Positions 46,993 to 59,591 of a stretch of 64,000 bases of DNA are shown here, piece by piece (position 1 is the stretch's first letter; each line of letters begins with the position of its first letter). Made by a program: the position numbers and the translations under genes. This DNA is from Inia geoffrensis (Eukaryota > Chordata > Mammalia > Artiodactyla > Iniidae), in NCBI GenBank assembly GCA_036417435.1, contig CM070900.1, positions 118,994,315-119,058,314 of the forward strand, written 5' to 3'. Below the pieces are notes generated by a model. That model saw only the letters and a program-made list of their open reading frames with translations, ran no database searches and was not told the origin of the DNA.

Positions 46993-48319
46993 GAATGAAT
47001 ACTTTGAGAAGGAAGTAGGCCCCTGTGTAGTGGAAGAAATGACAAAAAATTTAGAGGAGAAATACAAAGATTCCTAGAAGAAAGAGGAATATTAAACTAA
47101 GGAACACCTCATTGATTAAGCCTTGGAAATATTCCTGGTTTGACAATTGTAAACACTCTGCTTGTCACCTCTTCCTTGATCTATCAACTTTAAACTGAAT
47201 CTGTTGATTATCCAGTGCAAAACTGAGAAATTTTGTTTACTCATATTGTTTTCAAACCACTGATTCCACCCCCCTCCATTTTGGGGAATATTTTAAATAC
47301 TTCCATTTGTTACTTTTATAGTTTTACATAATACTTTTAAACTTATTTTCCTGAAACTTCAACTTTACAGTATAGACTGTTTTTTGTTCTACATCTAAAT
47401 AAGGAAGATGCCATCATACATGTCTTAGCCTCTAAATCATAAAACATGAAAATGTTTATATAACATTACTGTATTATTTGTCTTAATATAGATTTTATAT
47501 TTAAAACTTAGAATCCTATACACTACTGTCTTCAACAAAACTATATATCACTTTTATGAAGGCAATCAGAAGTCAACTGAGCTGTCTCTGGAATTTTAAA
47601 AATGGTATTTTCATAATTATTTTTCTTCCTCTGTTTTATCTGTTCTCCTTTTTCTAAAACTTCTTTTAAATGATTGACTTTTAGAAATCATGTATAACTT
47701 AAATTTTTTGTCTCCTTTCATTTTATACATGCTTCAAAATTTCTCAACATTTTTTTCTTATAGTCTGCTAAATATTTTGTCTAGGCTACGCTATGTTAAC
47801 ATCCAAGAAATTTCTTTTGCTTTTAGCTTGCTGTTTTTCACTACAACAGTTTCTATTGTAATCGATGCAACATAGTTTCAATTCTCAGAAATTCTTATTG
47901 GAAAAATTCAGCTTTTTTTTCCTATATTATACTTCTTTCCTTCTGAGCCAGTTGGTCTATTAGCTCATCTTGATCCTCTGCTATCTGGTGCTGATTTTCC
48001 TCAAAAGTCTAGTGATGACTCATTGTTCCTTTAGATTTAGGAATGCACTATACTTATTAACATGAAAGTGACTGTTGAAGTTCTGGCAGCAGATATTTTT
48101 ATGGGTCTTATCCCAAAATAGAGACATTCTCTGCAAGTTCTTTGCAAGTGGATAGTAACTATAAAATGTTAAATTGCATATTGCTAAATTGTACCGAGAG
48201 TCAAGCTGCCACATATTACAACCTCTGTCACGTCTTTTAAATTATTTCTCAAGGATTGTTCTTTACTCGATAGCTTTTAAAATCCTCAAAATACCTCTCT
48301 GAATGTGTTATCACTGGTA
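46993..48319. other. AT-rich sequence, nothing recognised
   Basis: No gene or named repeat. The open frame at 47690-47875 is Phe/Leu rich and starts inside a pyrimidine-rich stretch, so it is likely chance. Confidence 0.4.
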
Positions 48320-48324
48320 TCCCC

Positions 48325-48440
48325 AGTATGAATGTAAGGAAACAAGAATTATAAATTTTAATAACTTGTCCAAATTCACACAAGTAGGTGTTGGAGGCAA
48401 TTTTGTATCCTGACTATCTGATGCCAGAGTTCACTATAAT
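48325..48440 (-). repeat. MIR SINE fragment
   Basis: Plus-strand reading GGAAACAAGAATTATAAATT, TTAATAACTTGTCCAAATTC and ACACAAGTAGGTGTTGGAGG matches the antisense MIR core (GAAACTGAGGC, TTAAGTAACTTGCCCAAGGTCAC, AGCTAGTAAGTGG). Confidence 0.6.
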
Positions 48441-49404
48441 TTAATATCATCCATTCTATGAAGATTCCTTAATTTTTTCGTTAATGCCATACTTTAATCT
48501 TCATATGTACTCATTCTAACAACTAGTACTTATACTGAGAATTTATTTTTAATTTCATAAGCCTTTATATAATTTCTGATTTGTTTTCTTCTCTTACTGT
48601 TATCTCATATTTGTGACACTTCCAGCTATCAATATAATCAAGACAGAAAAAGAGAAGGATATATGGTACCAGGTATGGAGCTGGGATAAGAGGAGGTTAG
48701 CCTTTAGCCCATCTTTGCTAATTGGCTTTCCCAGGAGCAGAGTAAACTTTCTTCTATCTTCATAACAGGAGGTAGTTTTACAAGTTGGACCAAAGTGACC
48801 CATGGAAGTTAGGCTCCTACTCTCCACAGAAAGGAGAGGTAGGGGTGCTGTTTTCCTTGATGATTACATTTCAAAGGAATGACTTCCAGGTCCTTGAGAA
48901 AGACATTGGTTGTTAAACTGACACAACCAGTTTAAAAACTGGCTTTAAAAGATTTATATATCAAAGGGGCAGAGGGAGAGCTTACAATTATAACTTTTCT
49001 AAAGTAAATGCTCTACAAAAAGCAATATCAGAGGCCTCCAGTCAGGAAGAAGTCTGTGGAAAGTTTAGTTAAGCTAAGGGTAATGTTAAAGCTATTTTTA
49101 TCACAACCAACCCTCATTTAGTTTCTGCACAAGTTTGAAGTTCATCTTGGTAAGTTGCACTCCTGTCATTGTGGTCTACATATAGCTTCTCAGGCTTTAG
49201 TGATCCATAACCAAAGACATTATTTTTGTTTAATACACTGACTATGTAACATTCGAAGAGGAATAGGATAACTAAAAAAAAATTCATTTAGGAAAGGGAA
49301 GAATGAGAAATATATGGCAGCCAATGATACCTAGCTCCTACACACTCATGGTAGAGAGAAAAATAAAATGAATTCTCTGTTCAGGTAAGCTCATGTGATA
49401 GGAA
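48441..49404. other. Unresolved, possibly old repeat
   Basis: Parts such as AATATCAGAGGCCTCCAGTC and GGAAGAAGTCTGTGGAAAG look like an ancient interspersed element, but I cannot assign a family or orientation. No long frame. Confidence 0.3.
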
Positions 49405-49441
49405 CACCCCACCCCCCACCGACACCCCCCCCCCCCCCCAG
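49405..49441. repeat. C-rich tract with a run of 15 C
   Basis: CACCCC, ACCCCCC, ACC, GACA and then 15 uninterrupted C at 49425-49439. Minus-strand G runs could form a G-quadruplex. Confidence 0.9.
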
Positions 49442-51423
49442 TCTTCCCACTCCCTCAAATTGCCACCCTATTTTTGCCATCTAAGAATATATTTATTCAT
49501 TGTCCTTGGCTACTACTTGTGACATTGAGATAATCTTTCTTGTCCTTTTTCATATGAGATGAACTTTGAAAAGAATGCCTTTCCTGGCAAATGCTCAGCT
49601 TTTGTAGTAGGTGATAAAGCATTATAATTTATTATAGTATAGAAATGCTGTTATTTTTGCAAAATATTTCCTTTGAAAACATTATGTTTTAAGGATACTT
49701 TCTTCCAGTCAGTTACTGTAAAGGTAACCATAGCTAAAGTTGTTAGGTTTTAACTTACTGACCTCTTTGTTCTATCTATGCCCCTTAGCCTTCCCATTAA
49801 TGACTGTTGCCCTGAGGCAGTTTGAAATGATAGCCTTAAGTAAAGAAGCGCCATCCTGAATGCCTCCCTTTGCCACCTGCTGTCTAAGTTTTTTCAATCT
49901 TATCTCCTGCTGTGACAGCTATTTTCCTGCTTCTTGGACTAGGTGCAATTTGGGGTACACACATTGTCTTTTCAAACACAGCAGGCCCACAAATTATGGG
50001 ATTCTAAATCACTTAGATTGCAGGCCACATGTGGAGAGCATATCTCTTAGCAAAGCATTATTTTCTTTCTTCTCTGCTTTAGACTGCTTTCAAAACTTTG
50101 AGGTCATACCTCTTTTTGGAGACTTGGCTGAAAGCCGCTAGAGGTAACCATTATACACAAATGTTCTGAATGTTCCTACCATTTGTGCCAACACCACAGC
50201 CTCAGTTGACACACATCCTGTGTGCATCTCAAGGGTTAGCCACCTATGTTTTACTTACTGTTTTCTCTGCCACATGTTTATGTCTAACATTCTTGTTTCC
50301 GTGACAGCTGTATCTGTGATCTTGCCATCAGTCTGCGTTTAAGGCTGGAGTAACTTGAGAAGGGTGCAGTTGCAACACCTATTCATTTTATCAGGACAGC
50401 AAAATATTTTTCAGCATCCATCTCAGAGATATCTGCTCATGTATAATTGGTCACAACTTGAGCACATGGACACCCTTAGCAGCAAGGAAGGTGAGAAGAG
50501 CTGTCATATTGTATTTCTAGCCTCTGAAGTGAACGTGGGCAAGCAAGAAAGGGATTGGAAATGAGTATTGAGGAAGTCAAATAAGAAGGTACATCGCAGA
50601 TGAATACTAAGTTCCCTTAACTTGTACTTTATTTCTTAATAATGAAGATACAAGGCCCTTAATTTGCTCTAACTGTGACATTCACTGTTCATTAGTTTTA
50701 ATATGAAGTATGGTCATTTTTAAACTTTTCTAGATAGTTTTTACTTCTCTTTTGAATTCATTTCTGTCATCTGCAGGATTAATAATTATCATCTCTCTTA
50801 ATTTCCAAGGCATTCACATCATCTTTTAGTCACTATTTTGGAAATAACACTGTGTTCAAAAACTATGACCTGAAAAATATTATTGTTATTGCTGTGTTGC
50901 TGGGTAGTGTTGATGATGGTAACAGATTACTATAATGACATAATTGTTCTTTGTATCTAAGAATGTGCAATATTTTTGTCATATATAAATTCAGTATGTT
51001 GTACAGAGCAATAGTTTGACTTATATTTGTTAAATCACACATACTCATTTTGTTACTCAGTTCCTCTGTGCTCTTACTTATTTTTGTCAACTAGATCTGT
51101 TAAATTCCCCCTGAATTTCCAACATATTTTGATTTATATATTTAGTGGATATATTTTTTGTGCGTATGGGTATATAAACTTTATATTTCTTAGTCTCTTG
51201 TAAATTCTATCAGTATATAAGCTTCCTCTTTATCCCACTTGATTTTATTCTTAAATTTCAACAGCTTGATGTGAATATGGCCACTTCTGCTTTCTTTTAT
51301 TTTCATTTGCCTGTTGCCCCTTTGCCCACTCTTTTATTTAAAAATTCTTGTACATTTTATTTTACTTTTGTTTTAAGAGGGTTCTTTTTTCTTTTTCTTT
51401 TTCTTTTTCTATTTTTTTCCAAT
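49442..51423. other. Unresolved non-coding sequence
   Basis: 49800-50580 has a more even composition and looks like an old interspersed repeat (for example TCAGGACAGCAAAATATTTT and GCAAGAAAGGGATTGGAAAT), but I cannot name it. The open frame at 49860-50141 (93 codons) has no domain that I recognise. Confidence 0.3.
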
Positions 51424-51436
51424 AAAACACAGCTCA

Positions 51437-51647
51437 GGGCTTCCCTGGTGGTGCAGTGGTTGAGAGTCTGCCTGCTGATGCAGGGGACACGGGTTCGTGC
51501 CCCGGTCCGGGAAGATCCCACATGCTGCAGGGCGGCTGGGCTCGTGAGCCATGGCCGCTGAGCCTGCGCATCCGGAGCCTGTGCTCCGCAACAGGAGAGG
51601 CTGCAACAGTGAGAGGTCCGTGTACCGCAAAGAAAACAAAGAAAACG
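51437..51647 (+). mobile_element. CHR-type SINE
   Basis: GGGCTTCCCTGGTGGTGCAG, the B box GGTTCGTGCCC and CCGGTCCGGGAAGATCCC are intact. The body ends GAGAGGTCCGTGTACCGC with an A/C-interrupted tail (AAAGAAAACAAAGAAAAC). ACACAGC at both edges (51427-51433 and 51648-51654) is a short, possible target duplication. Confidence 0.93.
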
Positions 51648-52008
51648 ACACAGCCGGCTAGGATTTTTTACGTTGACAACCTCATTTTTTAAAGGATGGA
51701 AGAAGACAAAATAGTTTTTCCACTTTAGTTATAACAAATGACATTTTATTTCTTGAATCTTACTATGCTTCTTCATATTATTTTTTCTTCTTTTTTCTTA
51801 TATTACTTTTTGCTGGGTTACTAAGGTTTCTGTTTATTCAACTTGTTAGTGGAGTATTCTATACACTTGGACTTTTAATCACTTATTCAAAAAGAGTTTA
51901 GTATTTTCTATGTGCCAGGCACTGTTATAGAAAGATGGAATAAATAAAATAGAGGGGAAAAAAATCCCCCCTCATGGACCTTACTATAATCAGATATATT
52001 TTATTATC
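51648..52008. other. Unassigned, with one old repeat piece
   Basis: At about 51905-51990, TATGTGCCAGGCACTGTTAT followed by CCCCCCTCATGGACC matches a common mammalian repeat block whose family I do not name. Confidence 0.4.
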
Positions 52009-52404
52009 TGTTGTGGTCTGAATGTTTGTGTTCCACCAAAATTCATGTTGAAATCCTAATGTGTAACGTGATGGTATTAGGAGGTGGGGCCTTTATTACA
52101 GCTAAAGTGGAATAACTATTTTGCATTCTTTCATTCTTTAAAAAATGAGTTTAATTTCTTTTAATGAGATTTTTGTCCTTATAAAAGAGGCTTGGGAGAG
52201 CTACCTTACCCTCATTCACCATGTGAGGACACAGTGAGAAGTCAGCTGTCTGAAACTCAGAAAAGGGCCTTCGCTAGAACCTGACAATGCTGGCACCTTG
52301 ATCTTGAACTTCCTACCTCTAGAACAATGAGCAATAAACTTATGCTGTTTATAAGCCACATAGTTTGTGATATTTTATTACAGCAGCCCAGACAGACTAA
52401 AACA
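52009..52404 (+). repeat. MaLR-type solo LTR
   Basis: Starts TGTTGTGGTCTGAATG and ends CAGACAGACTAAAACA, so it has TG...CA termini. Internal blocks in order: GATGGTATTAGGAGGTGGGG, CCTTATAAAAGAGGC (TATA-like), ACCATGTGAGGACACAGTGA, GGCACCTTGATCTTGAACTT and CAATAAACTTATGCTG (poly(A) signal). These match the LTRs of old mammalian ERVL-MaLR-type elements. TTAT flanks both sides. No internal viral sequence is attached, so it is a solo LTR. Confidence 0.7.
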
Positions 52405-52958
52405 TTATTATTACTATTTAAAACCAAGAAACTATATCTCCTACCAAGACTCTCTACTTCTCACTGTCTTTAATGCTCACAGTGAGCCATTTTGAGGAGA
52501 TTTCAAACCATCCTCTCACCCTCTCCTTACTCCCATCCTGAATAAAAGCTTTGGAGCACTTTCTTTCCTGTTGTCAATATCCACCTCCAAATTTCACATT
52601 TACCTTTCTTATTAAAATTTTCCTTGCAGTATGCCTCTTCTGTTTCAAGGGTTGTCATCTGACTTTTTTTTTTTTTTTTGTATAATACAGACTGTCCATT
52701 TTTGTCCTTACATAGTCAATCATTACTCGTAACTATTTCCACTTCTATTCATGTTACTTGATTGTAAGGCCTTTGTCTTATTGGTTTGTTATTTGATCAG
52801 AGTTCTTTTCTATCATTGTTTTTGTGGATAAATTATGCTATTCTTAGAGTTTCTAAATCCTTGCATGTTTGCAAAAGCTTTTCTTTACCTTTATTGGCAT
52901 ATGCTGTCTTGGGTTACAGCTATGGGGTTATCTATTCTCTCTGTAAATGTTTGTCTCC
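52405..52958. other. Unassigned non-coding sequence
   Basis: A T run at about 52663-52680 only. No gene recognised. Confidence 0.4.
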
Positions 52959-53130
52959 TAACTTTAAGGTTTGCTTGAATATTCTGAAGCCAGTGCTATT
53001 ATTATTTCCAATTTACACATGAAGAAATAAGCCCTAAAAAAGGGCACGATCTTACCTAAGACACAGAATATGACAGAATCTAATTCTCCACAGATTCCAT
53101 AGCCCACACTTTTAACTATTGTGTTCTATT
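52959..53130 (-). repeat. Probable MIR SINE remnant
   Basis: Plus-strand reading GTGCTATTATTATTTCCAAT, TTACACATGAAGAAATAAGC and ATTCCATAGCCCACACTTTT matches the antisense of MIR (TTATCCCCATTTTACAGATGAGGAAACTGAGG, then the CAGAGCC region). Confidence 0.55.
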
Positions 53131-53269
53131 TCAACTTTGTTGACTAGAGAAGTAGCTAGAGGCCCTGTAAGTTGAGAGGAAGGTGAGAAAAGTCAACTTC
53201 TTTCTGACTTAGAACATTTTTTTCTACAATTTTTTTTTTGTTTGGTTTTTTTTTTGCCTAGAAGTTTCT

Positions 53270-53525
53270 TAGATCCTCTCTTGACCAATCTCATTATTGT
53301 TCAGATCTCAGCTTACACGTTTCTTCTCAGAGATACCTTCCTGGACCTTAGGATTTAAATAAAATAACTATCCAATAGTAGGCACTCATCTATCTGTTTA
53401 TATCTATTTACTTATCCATTTATTTATATACTTAACTATCTTATTAGGATGTAAATTCCATGAGAATGAAAACCTTGTCTTCCTAGTTCTTTATTTTATT
53501 CTTATTGTATAACAAAGAATGTGTC
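53270..53525 (+). repeat. L2 LINE 3' fragment
   Basis: CAGATCTCAGCTTACACGTT, TTCTCAGAGATACCTTCCTG and GTAAATTCCATGAGAATGAA, then ACCTTGTCTTCCTAG, match the L2 3' region (CAGCTCAAATGTCACCTCC, GAGAAGCCTTCCCTGACC, GTAAGCTCCATGAGGGCAGGGAC). Confidence 0.7.
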
Positions 53526-56500
53526 TGTTCTTTGTCTCCATTTCCTGGCATGGAGCTTCTAAAACCATTGGAATTTCCAGAGTGATGTGGGCATTTTGTT
53601 ATTCATGAGCCCATCGGATCACATCTGATTTTATGCTAAAACGTTGACTCCAGAAGGGTGACACACCTTGACTCCAGTGGGAGAAGGCTTGAAAGCTCTG
53701 TGTTATAGACCCTCCTAGTCATTGCCCTATGTGTGTCTTCATTTGGCTTGTCTAATCCATATCCTTTATAATAAAAGTGTAATAGTATTTGGCTTCCCTG
53801 AGATCTGTGAGTCATTCAAGCAAATTATTAAACCTTGGGGGGAGTTATGGTAAACCTCAGATTTGTAATTCCTCAAATTACAATTTTAAGCTGTGTTAGC
53901 ATATGTTTGAAGCATTTGGGATGCAAGGAAACATAGATTACAGGAAAATGTAAGTATATCTAATTTGGTAGTTGAAGGGAAGAGGACCTACTACTTAGGG
54001 AGTTGTTGGAAACTCCCAAATTTCTAGCCATTTGGCAAAAGTGCAGGTGGCCTTGGAACCCCTTCTGTGGCTAGCATCTGAAATACAGGCAGTCGTGTAT
54101 GGGATCAAGCCCTTAATTGGGAGGATGTGATCTAACTCTGAGTGGTTAGTGCCAGAATTGAATTTGTAGTACATAAATTGGTGCAAAACTAATCTCCAAC
54201 ATTTTGAGCAAGACCAAGCACATGATGTTCGCTAATTTAAAACTTGTTGAATATTTGATTAAAGGAAGGTTGCAGTAAACTAGACAAGTTTCTTAGCCCA
54301 TGGATTTATTTTCAACTAATATCACTGAGTATCAGACCTTGGTGCGGTCTGTAACAGACATCTAGCTGCTGCTTCCTGTGCATAAATTGCATCTTCCCTG
54401 TAAGTCAGAAAAGTGGTGTTTTGACTGTTGATACTTTTTATATAGCGATGTTAGTCCATTGCCTCTTCCTTGTCTGCTTTTTGCTTTCATCACTAACTCT
54501 GTTACAATATACTACATTTTGGATTCTTTTGCTCTCTCTTTCATAGCAATACTAAATAGTAGGTCCCCTTCTCTTCAATTACCAAATTAGATATATTCAC
54601 AATTCCCTGTAATCCATATTTTCTTGCATCCTAAGTGTTTCAAACACGTGTTAGTACAGTTTAAGATTATAATCTGAGGAATTTTTCAGACACTCTCTTC
54701 AAGGACGTCTCTTCTTCTAATTCTTTTTCTCCTAGACCTCTTTGACAAAAGGCAATTTGTTTGAAAAATGCAATTATCATCCATAACTCACATTCAGAGT
54801 AATATCATCTGTTGTTTTCACAAATAATCTAACAATTGCAACAATTGCAGAATTTCAAGCTGTAAAATAGAAAATACTGAGCTTGCAATCTCCAGCGTGT
54901 ATAAGTACTTAACTAAGGAATGTGATAGAAAACACTAATTTTTCCAGGCCATTAGGTGTATCGCTACTGCAGTGAGAGAACCAAAAGACTCATTATGTTG
55001 TGTAAGAATTATATTGTTAGCCCAAATTATACACATCAAAGCACCAGATATGGTATAAAGATGTAGGTGCTTAGAAAAGTAGTGAAGATAATTGTTTTCT
55101 CAAATCATATCTAAACAGGCCTTTGGGTACGTCTAGCAAAAGCATTATTTTCAGAAAACATACATATTCTTGTAATGTAAACAACTTTTATCATTGTAAG
55201 AATTAAGATATAAACTTGAACATAAGTCTTTCTTGATTGGTATAATATTCAAACTTTAGGTTTCACCAAAATAAAGATATTGTTAACTTTCAAGATAACT
55301 ACTGTTATTTTGCTGCTCAAAGATATTCTTATATTAACAGTACTGATTAAGTACTATACTGACCTAGATAATGTCTCACTGGGACTCAAATAACTCAGTT
55401 TACATAATAATCATATAATTGCACATTATCTTTTACTTCATCTAAACAACAATAGTGCCATATGTTTTACTAACTGAATAGTCTGACAAAAAAGTTAGTG
55501 TAATTACAAAATTAATTATAATGATTAAAGTAATAAAAAATCAATATTTGTATTAGAGTGATCAAATTTACCCTAACCATAATAAGGATAAGTAGTGATA
55601 GATATAAATAATTTGGACACTGAAGAGATCCTAGAGTCTATAAATAGATATTATTGCTTTATGTGTCACAATACTTGAAATCCTACTGTTAACCAGGTTC
55701 CCCCAAATTCCTCTCTTCTGTGTTCTTTGAATAAATAATAAATAAACATATATTTTGAAAATAGCTCTATTTTTAATAATATAAATTATAATGCCAATAT
55801 TTAATCTTAAGTATTTTAGAAACTTTAAAGAATGAAAAAGTAGTATTTCTCAGCACCTGATTAGGATGTTGCACAATCTCCTAATATGAATTGAATCACA
55901 GAACTAATTTAGACTATGAAGAGACTGGAAACCACACATGAATTAATCACTTTGGGGAGCTGACTTCTGAAAGGTTGAGGTATTTTCAGTGGAATTCTAT
56001 ATTTATGGAGAGATGAGCAGAGGGGAGAGGGAAAGAGAAGAGAGAAGGAAAAAAAACAGGGAGAAAAACGTTCAGCCTGGACACTGAGAACTGAAATCAC
56101 ACATTATGTCTATATTAATATAATGTTTATTTCTCTTTCTTCATTAGCATGATTTTGCTATTTCCATTTTTTCATTAGCATTACTTATTTTTCCAGGAAT
56201 CTACCCTGCCAAATATTTTGATTGTTCATTATAGAAGCTTCCAGAAAGTCATAGGAATTAACCCTTCAATGGAAAACATCAACAGGCAATTCACTCTGCC
56301 CTAAGAGTCTCTGAATCTCTTACTTCAAAATCTTCACCTTGGCATTTCTATGAATCCTGGGCTATTGTATCATGATCCTTGCCCAATCTTAATATATCTC
56401 TCTCTCCCCCTTTAAAAAAAACTGCTTTAAACCAAACTTCTAATCTTCAAAAAATTCTGACCTCACCTTGCCCTCTATCCCAGACACTGTGAGGTGTTTT

Positions 56501-56880
56501 TGTCCCTTACCAAGTGAGAAATAAAGTCAGTTTTGTCTTATCAAGAGATTGACTTTGTAATGTTTAGAAAACCAACTTTTGATAATAATGTTGAATTTAT
56601 CCATATTAGTAGAATTGAAAAATAGCCTATCTCACACACAAAAAGGGAGAAAAAAATAGAAAATTAAAGCTATAGGAATAATCTTAAAAGAAAAGCAAAC
56701 AAAGGAAAAGAAAACAATCATGGAACTGGTGGAAAGGATGAACAAATAGAAATGTGAAACTTACCTCAGAAAAATTATCAAGATGATAAAACAAGAAGGC
56801 AGGTGCTTCAGAAATTTTCTTTGTGCAGAGGACAATCTATCCATTTAGAAGGATATGGCTGGAAGGATGGTGGCTTCTAC
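53526..56880. other. AT-rich sequence, nothing recognised
   Basis: No gene was identified in this 3.3 kb. A segment at about 56455-56550 with a late AATAAAG could be an old LTR edge, but I cannot support that further. Confidence 0.35.
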
Positions 56881-56889
56881 CTAAGTGAC

Positions 56890-57425
56890 TCATTTGAAAT
56901 GAAAATCTGACCATGTCATTTTCTTTCTTATAACTCTTCTGTGGCTAAAAACACTAATTCAAAAAGATACATGTACCCCAATGTTCACAGCAGCATTATT
57001 TACAATTGCCAAGATCTGGAAGCAACCTAAGTGTCCATCAATAGACGAACGGAATGGAATACTACTCAGCCATAAAAAAGAATGAAATTTTGCCACTTGA
57101 AGCAACATGGATGGACTTGGAGGGCATTATGCTAAGTGAAATAAGTCAGACAGAGAAAGACAAATATTATATGATATCACTTATATGTAGAAGCTAAAAA
57201 CTACAACAAACTAGTGAATATAACCAGAAAAGAAGCAGACTCACAGATATAGAGAACCAGCTAGTGGTTTTACCAGTGCGGGTGGGGGGACAATACAGGG
57301 GTGGAGGAGTGGGAGGTTAAAAAAAAGAAAAATGTTGCAAGATCAAAAAAAACACCTTTCTGTGGCTTTAATTGTACTTAAGATAAAACAAACAGAAATC
57401 CTTAATATAACCTGAATGATCTTGT
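56890..57425 (+). repeat. L2 LINE fragment split by an L1
   Basis: AAATCTGACCATGTCATTTT and ACTCTTCTGTGGCT precede the L1. TTTAATTGTACTTAAGATAA, AAATCCTTAATATAACCTGA and ATGATCTTGTCTGATG follow it. Together they match the L2 block CTGATCATGTCACTCC...CCAGTGGCTCCCCATTGCCCTTAGGATAAAG...CCTTAGCATGGC. Confidence 0.65.
56947..57357 (+). mobile_element. 5'-truncated L1 3' end with target duplication
   Basis: ORF2 C-terminal coding remnants (GGAAGCAACCTAAGTGTCCA, then ACTACTCAGCCATAAAAAAG) run into a short 3'UTR and A tail. TTCTGTGGCT at 56937-56946 is repeated at 57358-57367. About 30 bases are missing at about 57050 relative to other L1 copies here (between GACGAACG and GAATGGAATAC). Confidence 0.88.
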
Positions 57426-59369
57426 CTGATGTGTATCTTTTTAAAAATTTTACTGTAGTTTTTTTAACACTACTTCAATTATTTGTGTTACAGGGAAGAA
57501 ATTGCAAGAAACATGAGAATTGCAACAAAATTCAAACTAAACTTGCCTACCTATGTTTAAAACTCAAGCCTATATCTCTGTTTGAATAACAAATTTGGGT
57601 TGGTTATTCTTTCCATGAACTTTCATAATATACATATAATACTCTTCTCATATAAAACTAAACAGATTATTATATATTTGTCTGCATATTTCTATATACA
57701 GTCAGTTTTACATACTGCTGCATCTCCAGAACTTCACATAAGGCAACACTGAATGATTTGTTTATTGACAGAATTCATATTTGTCATTAAATGTTACAAG
57801 TGTCAAAATATTGTCTTATCAATTTATCATTATCTCCACGGGAGAAGTGAAATTGTGGACAGTGCTATTAGGGACTGTGAATTAGTGATTGTTCTAAGTG
57901 TTTAATAACTTTTTATTGGTTTTGCTAGATTCAACATACGTGAAATGTTTTTTAAGCTTTCTGCAGAAAGTATATGTGCTAGAATATATTCCAACTAGGA
58001 GTTGCATTAATAATAAATTGTTTGAAGGCTAATAAATCATGAATAATGATAAAATGCAAAACTATCCAAGAATAAGAAATCCAAGAAGTCACAAAATGTC
58101 ACCAAAAACACACACTTCCAATTTTAGGAAAATAATCCAGTTGAGTGTTAAATTAAGTTTATAATCTTACAAATATATTAAATAGTAAATAAAATTATAT
58201 ATCTTGCTAAGAACCTAATACCATCCTGAAATCTTCCTTGAAAAATAACATTCTAAGAATTCTAATGTGTGAATGTACTTACAAAGACAGTCTTATGTTT
58301 GTGAAAGCAAATATCTCAGGCATAATTATTTATAAAAGTTACACTAAAAATGATGAATTGATAGTGACAAAATATTTATGCTATGGATGATTTTATTCTT
58401 TTGGTAAAATCAAATAATACATAAAACAAAAAGTATTTTTGTCATGTTAGGACTTTTATCATTACTATTTTAAAACATGTTTTCCTAAAACATTGTATAT
58501 TTTATCAGAAATTATTATATTGAGATCTTGTTTTGGTATAAATATTAAAATACTTCACTTATGTGATTAAAATATTTTCATTTATTTTGTGTGTGTCTAT
58601 GGTGCTTTATTTCTTATTTTTGTACATCCTCCTGAACTTCTTTCACCAATGTAAGTTGTACTCTATGTTTCATTCAGTTTCACTTGTGCTGACACTGGCC
58701 ATGTAGTCCCTTTTTACAGTGAATCTCCATGGCTCATAAGAAGCATTGCTTCAGCACTGGCTTCTGCATAGTATTTAATTCACAACAGCATCAAGTGCAG
58801 TAATTAATCTTTCATCTGACTTTCACATATAAAAGCCTGAAGCATCAGCAGACTATTCACTGCTGTTGGAAGCAGAATGTACTGCAAGTCTAGTGACAAG
58901 TAACAGCTCTGGGTGCTCTCACCCAGACATTGCATCAAGTCATGGATAAAAGTTATATTGAAACTGAGCTCAATGAAAATTATATCTAACCCTTCATTCA
59001 CAGTATTAGGGGTTAGAGCTAACCTGAGAGGGAAAAGAGAAAATATAAGTGTGCCCAGAAAAAGAAGTGAACATGTCCTTTGAGGAAGTGGAATAAAACT
59101 GCTTTGAGTTTTGGTTCAGTAGATGTCATTTGTCAATAAATTTGTCTAGGAATGATTAATCTGTCTGTTTGATATTATATATATCAAAACATATATACCT
59201 ATAATATTTTACATGTTTGTGGGAGGAAGGAAGAGGAATTAAACTACGGGTTACATTATTTATAACTATAGAATTATGAGTTATTAATTATGTGGTACAT
59301 AACCAAAGAAAAATATAATTTTAAGTGAAAACAATAGAATGGAAGCTAATCATTGAAACCTTTTAAAAT
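57426..59369. other. AT-rich sequence, nothing recognised
   Basis: No gene or named repeat. The 58600-59010 interval has a more balanced composition but no recognisable exon or splice structure. Confidence 0.4.
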
Positions 59370-59378
59370 ATCTGCTTA

Positions 59379-59582
59379 GGGCTTCCCTGGTGGCGCACTG
59401 GTTGAGAGTCCGCCTGCCGATGCAGGGGACATGGGTTCGTGCCCTGGTCCAGGAAGATCCTACATGCCGCGGAGCGGGTGGGCTCGTGAGCCATGGCCAC
59501 TGAGCCAGCGTGTCCGGAGCCTGTGCTCCACAACAGGAGAGGCCACAACAGTGAGAGGCCCGTGAACCGCAAAAAAAAAAAA
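59379..59582 (+). mobile_element. CHR-type SINE with target duplication
   Basis: GGGCTTCCCTGGTGGCGCAC start, B box GGTTCGTGCCC, body end GAGGCCCGTGAACCGC, then A13. ATCTGCTTA at 59370-59378 is repeated at 59583-59591. It is well preserved, so likely a recent insertion useful as a presence/absence marker. Confidence 0.95.
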
Positions 59583-59591
59583 ATCTGCTTA

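Noticed and set aside
56455..56550. Possible LTR end with AATAAAG
   Set aside because: Only one short block looks LTR-like; no TG...CA termini or second landmark were found.
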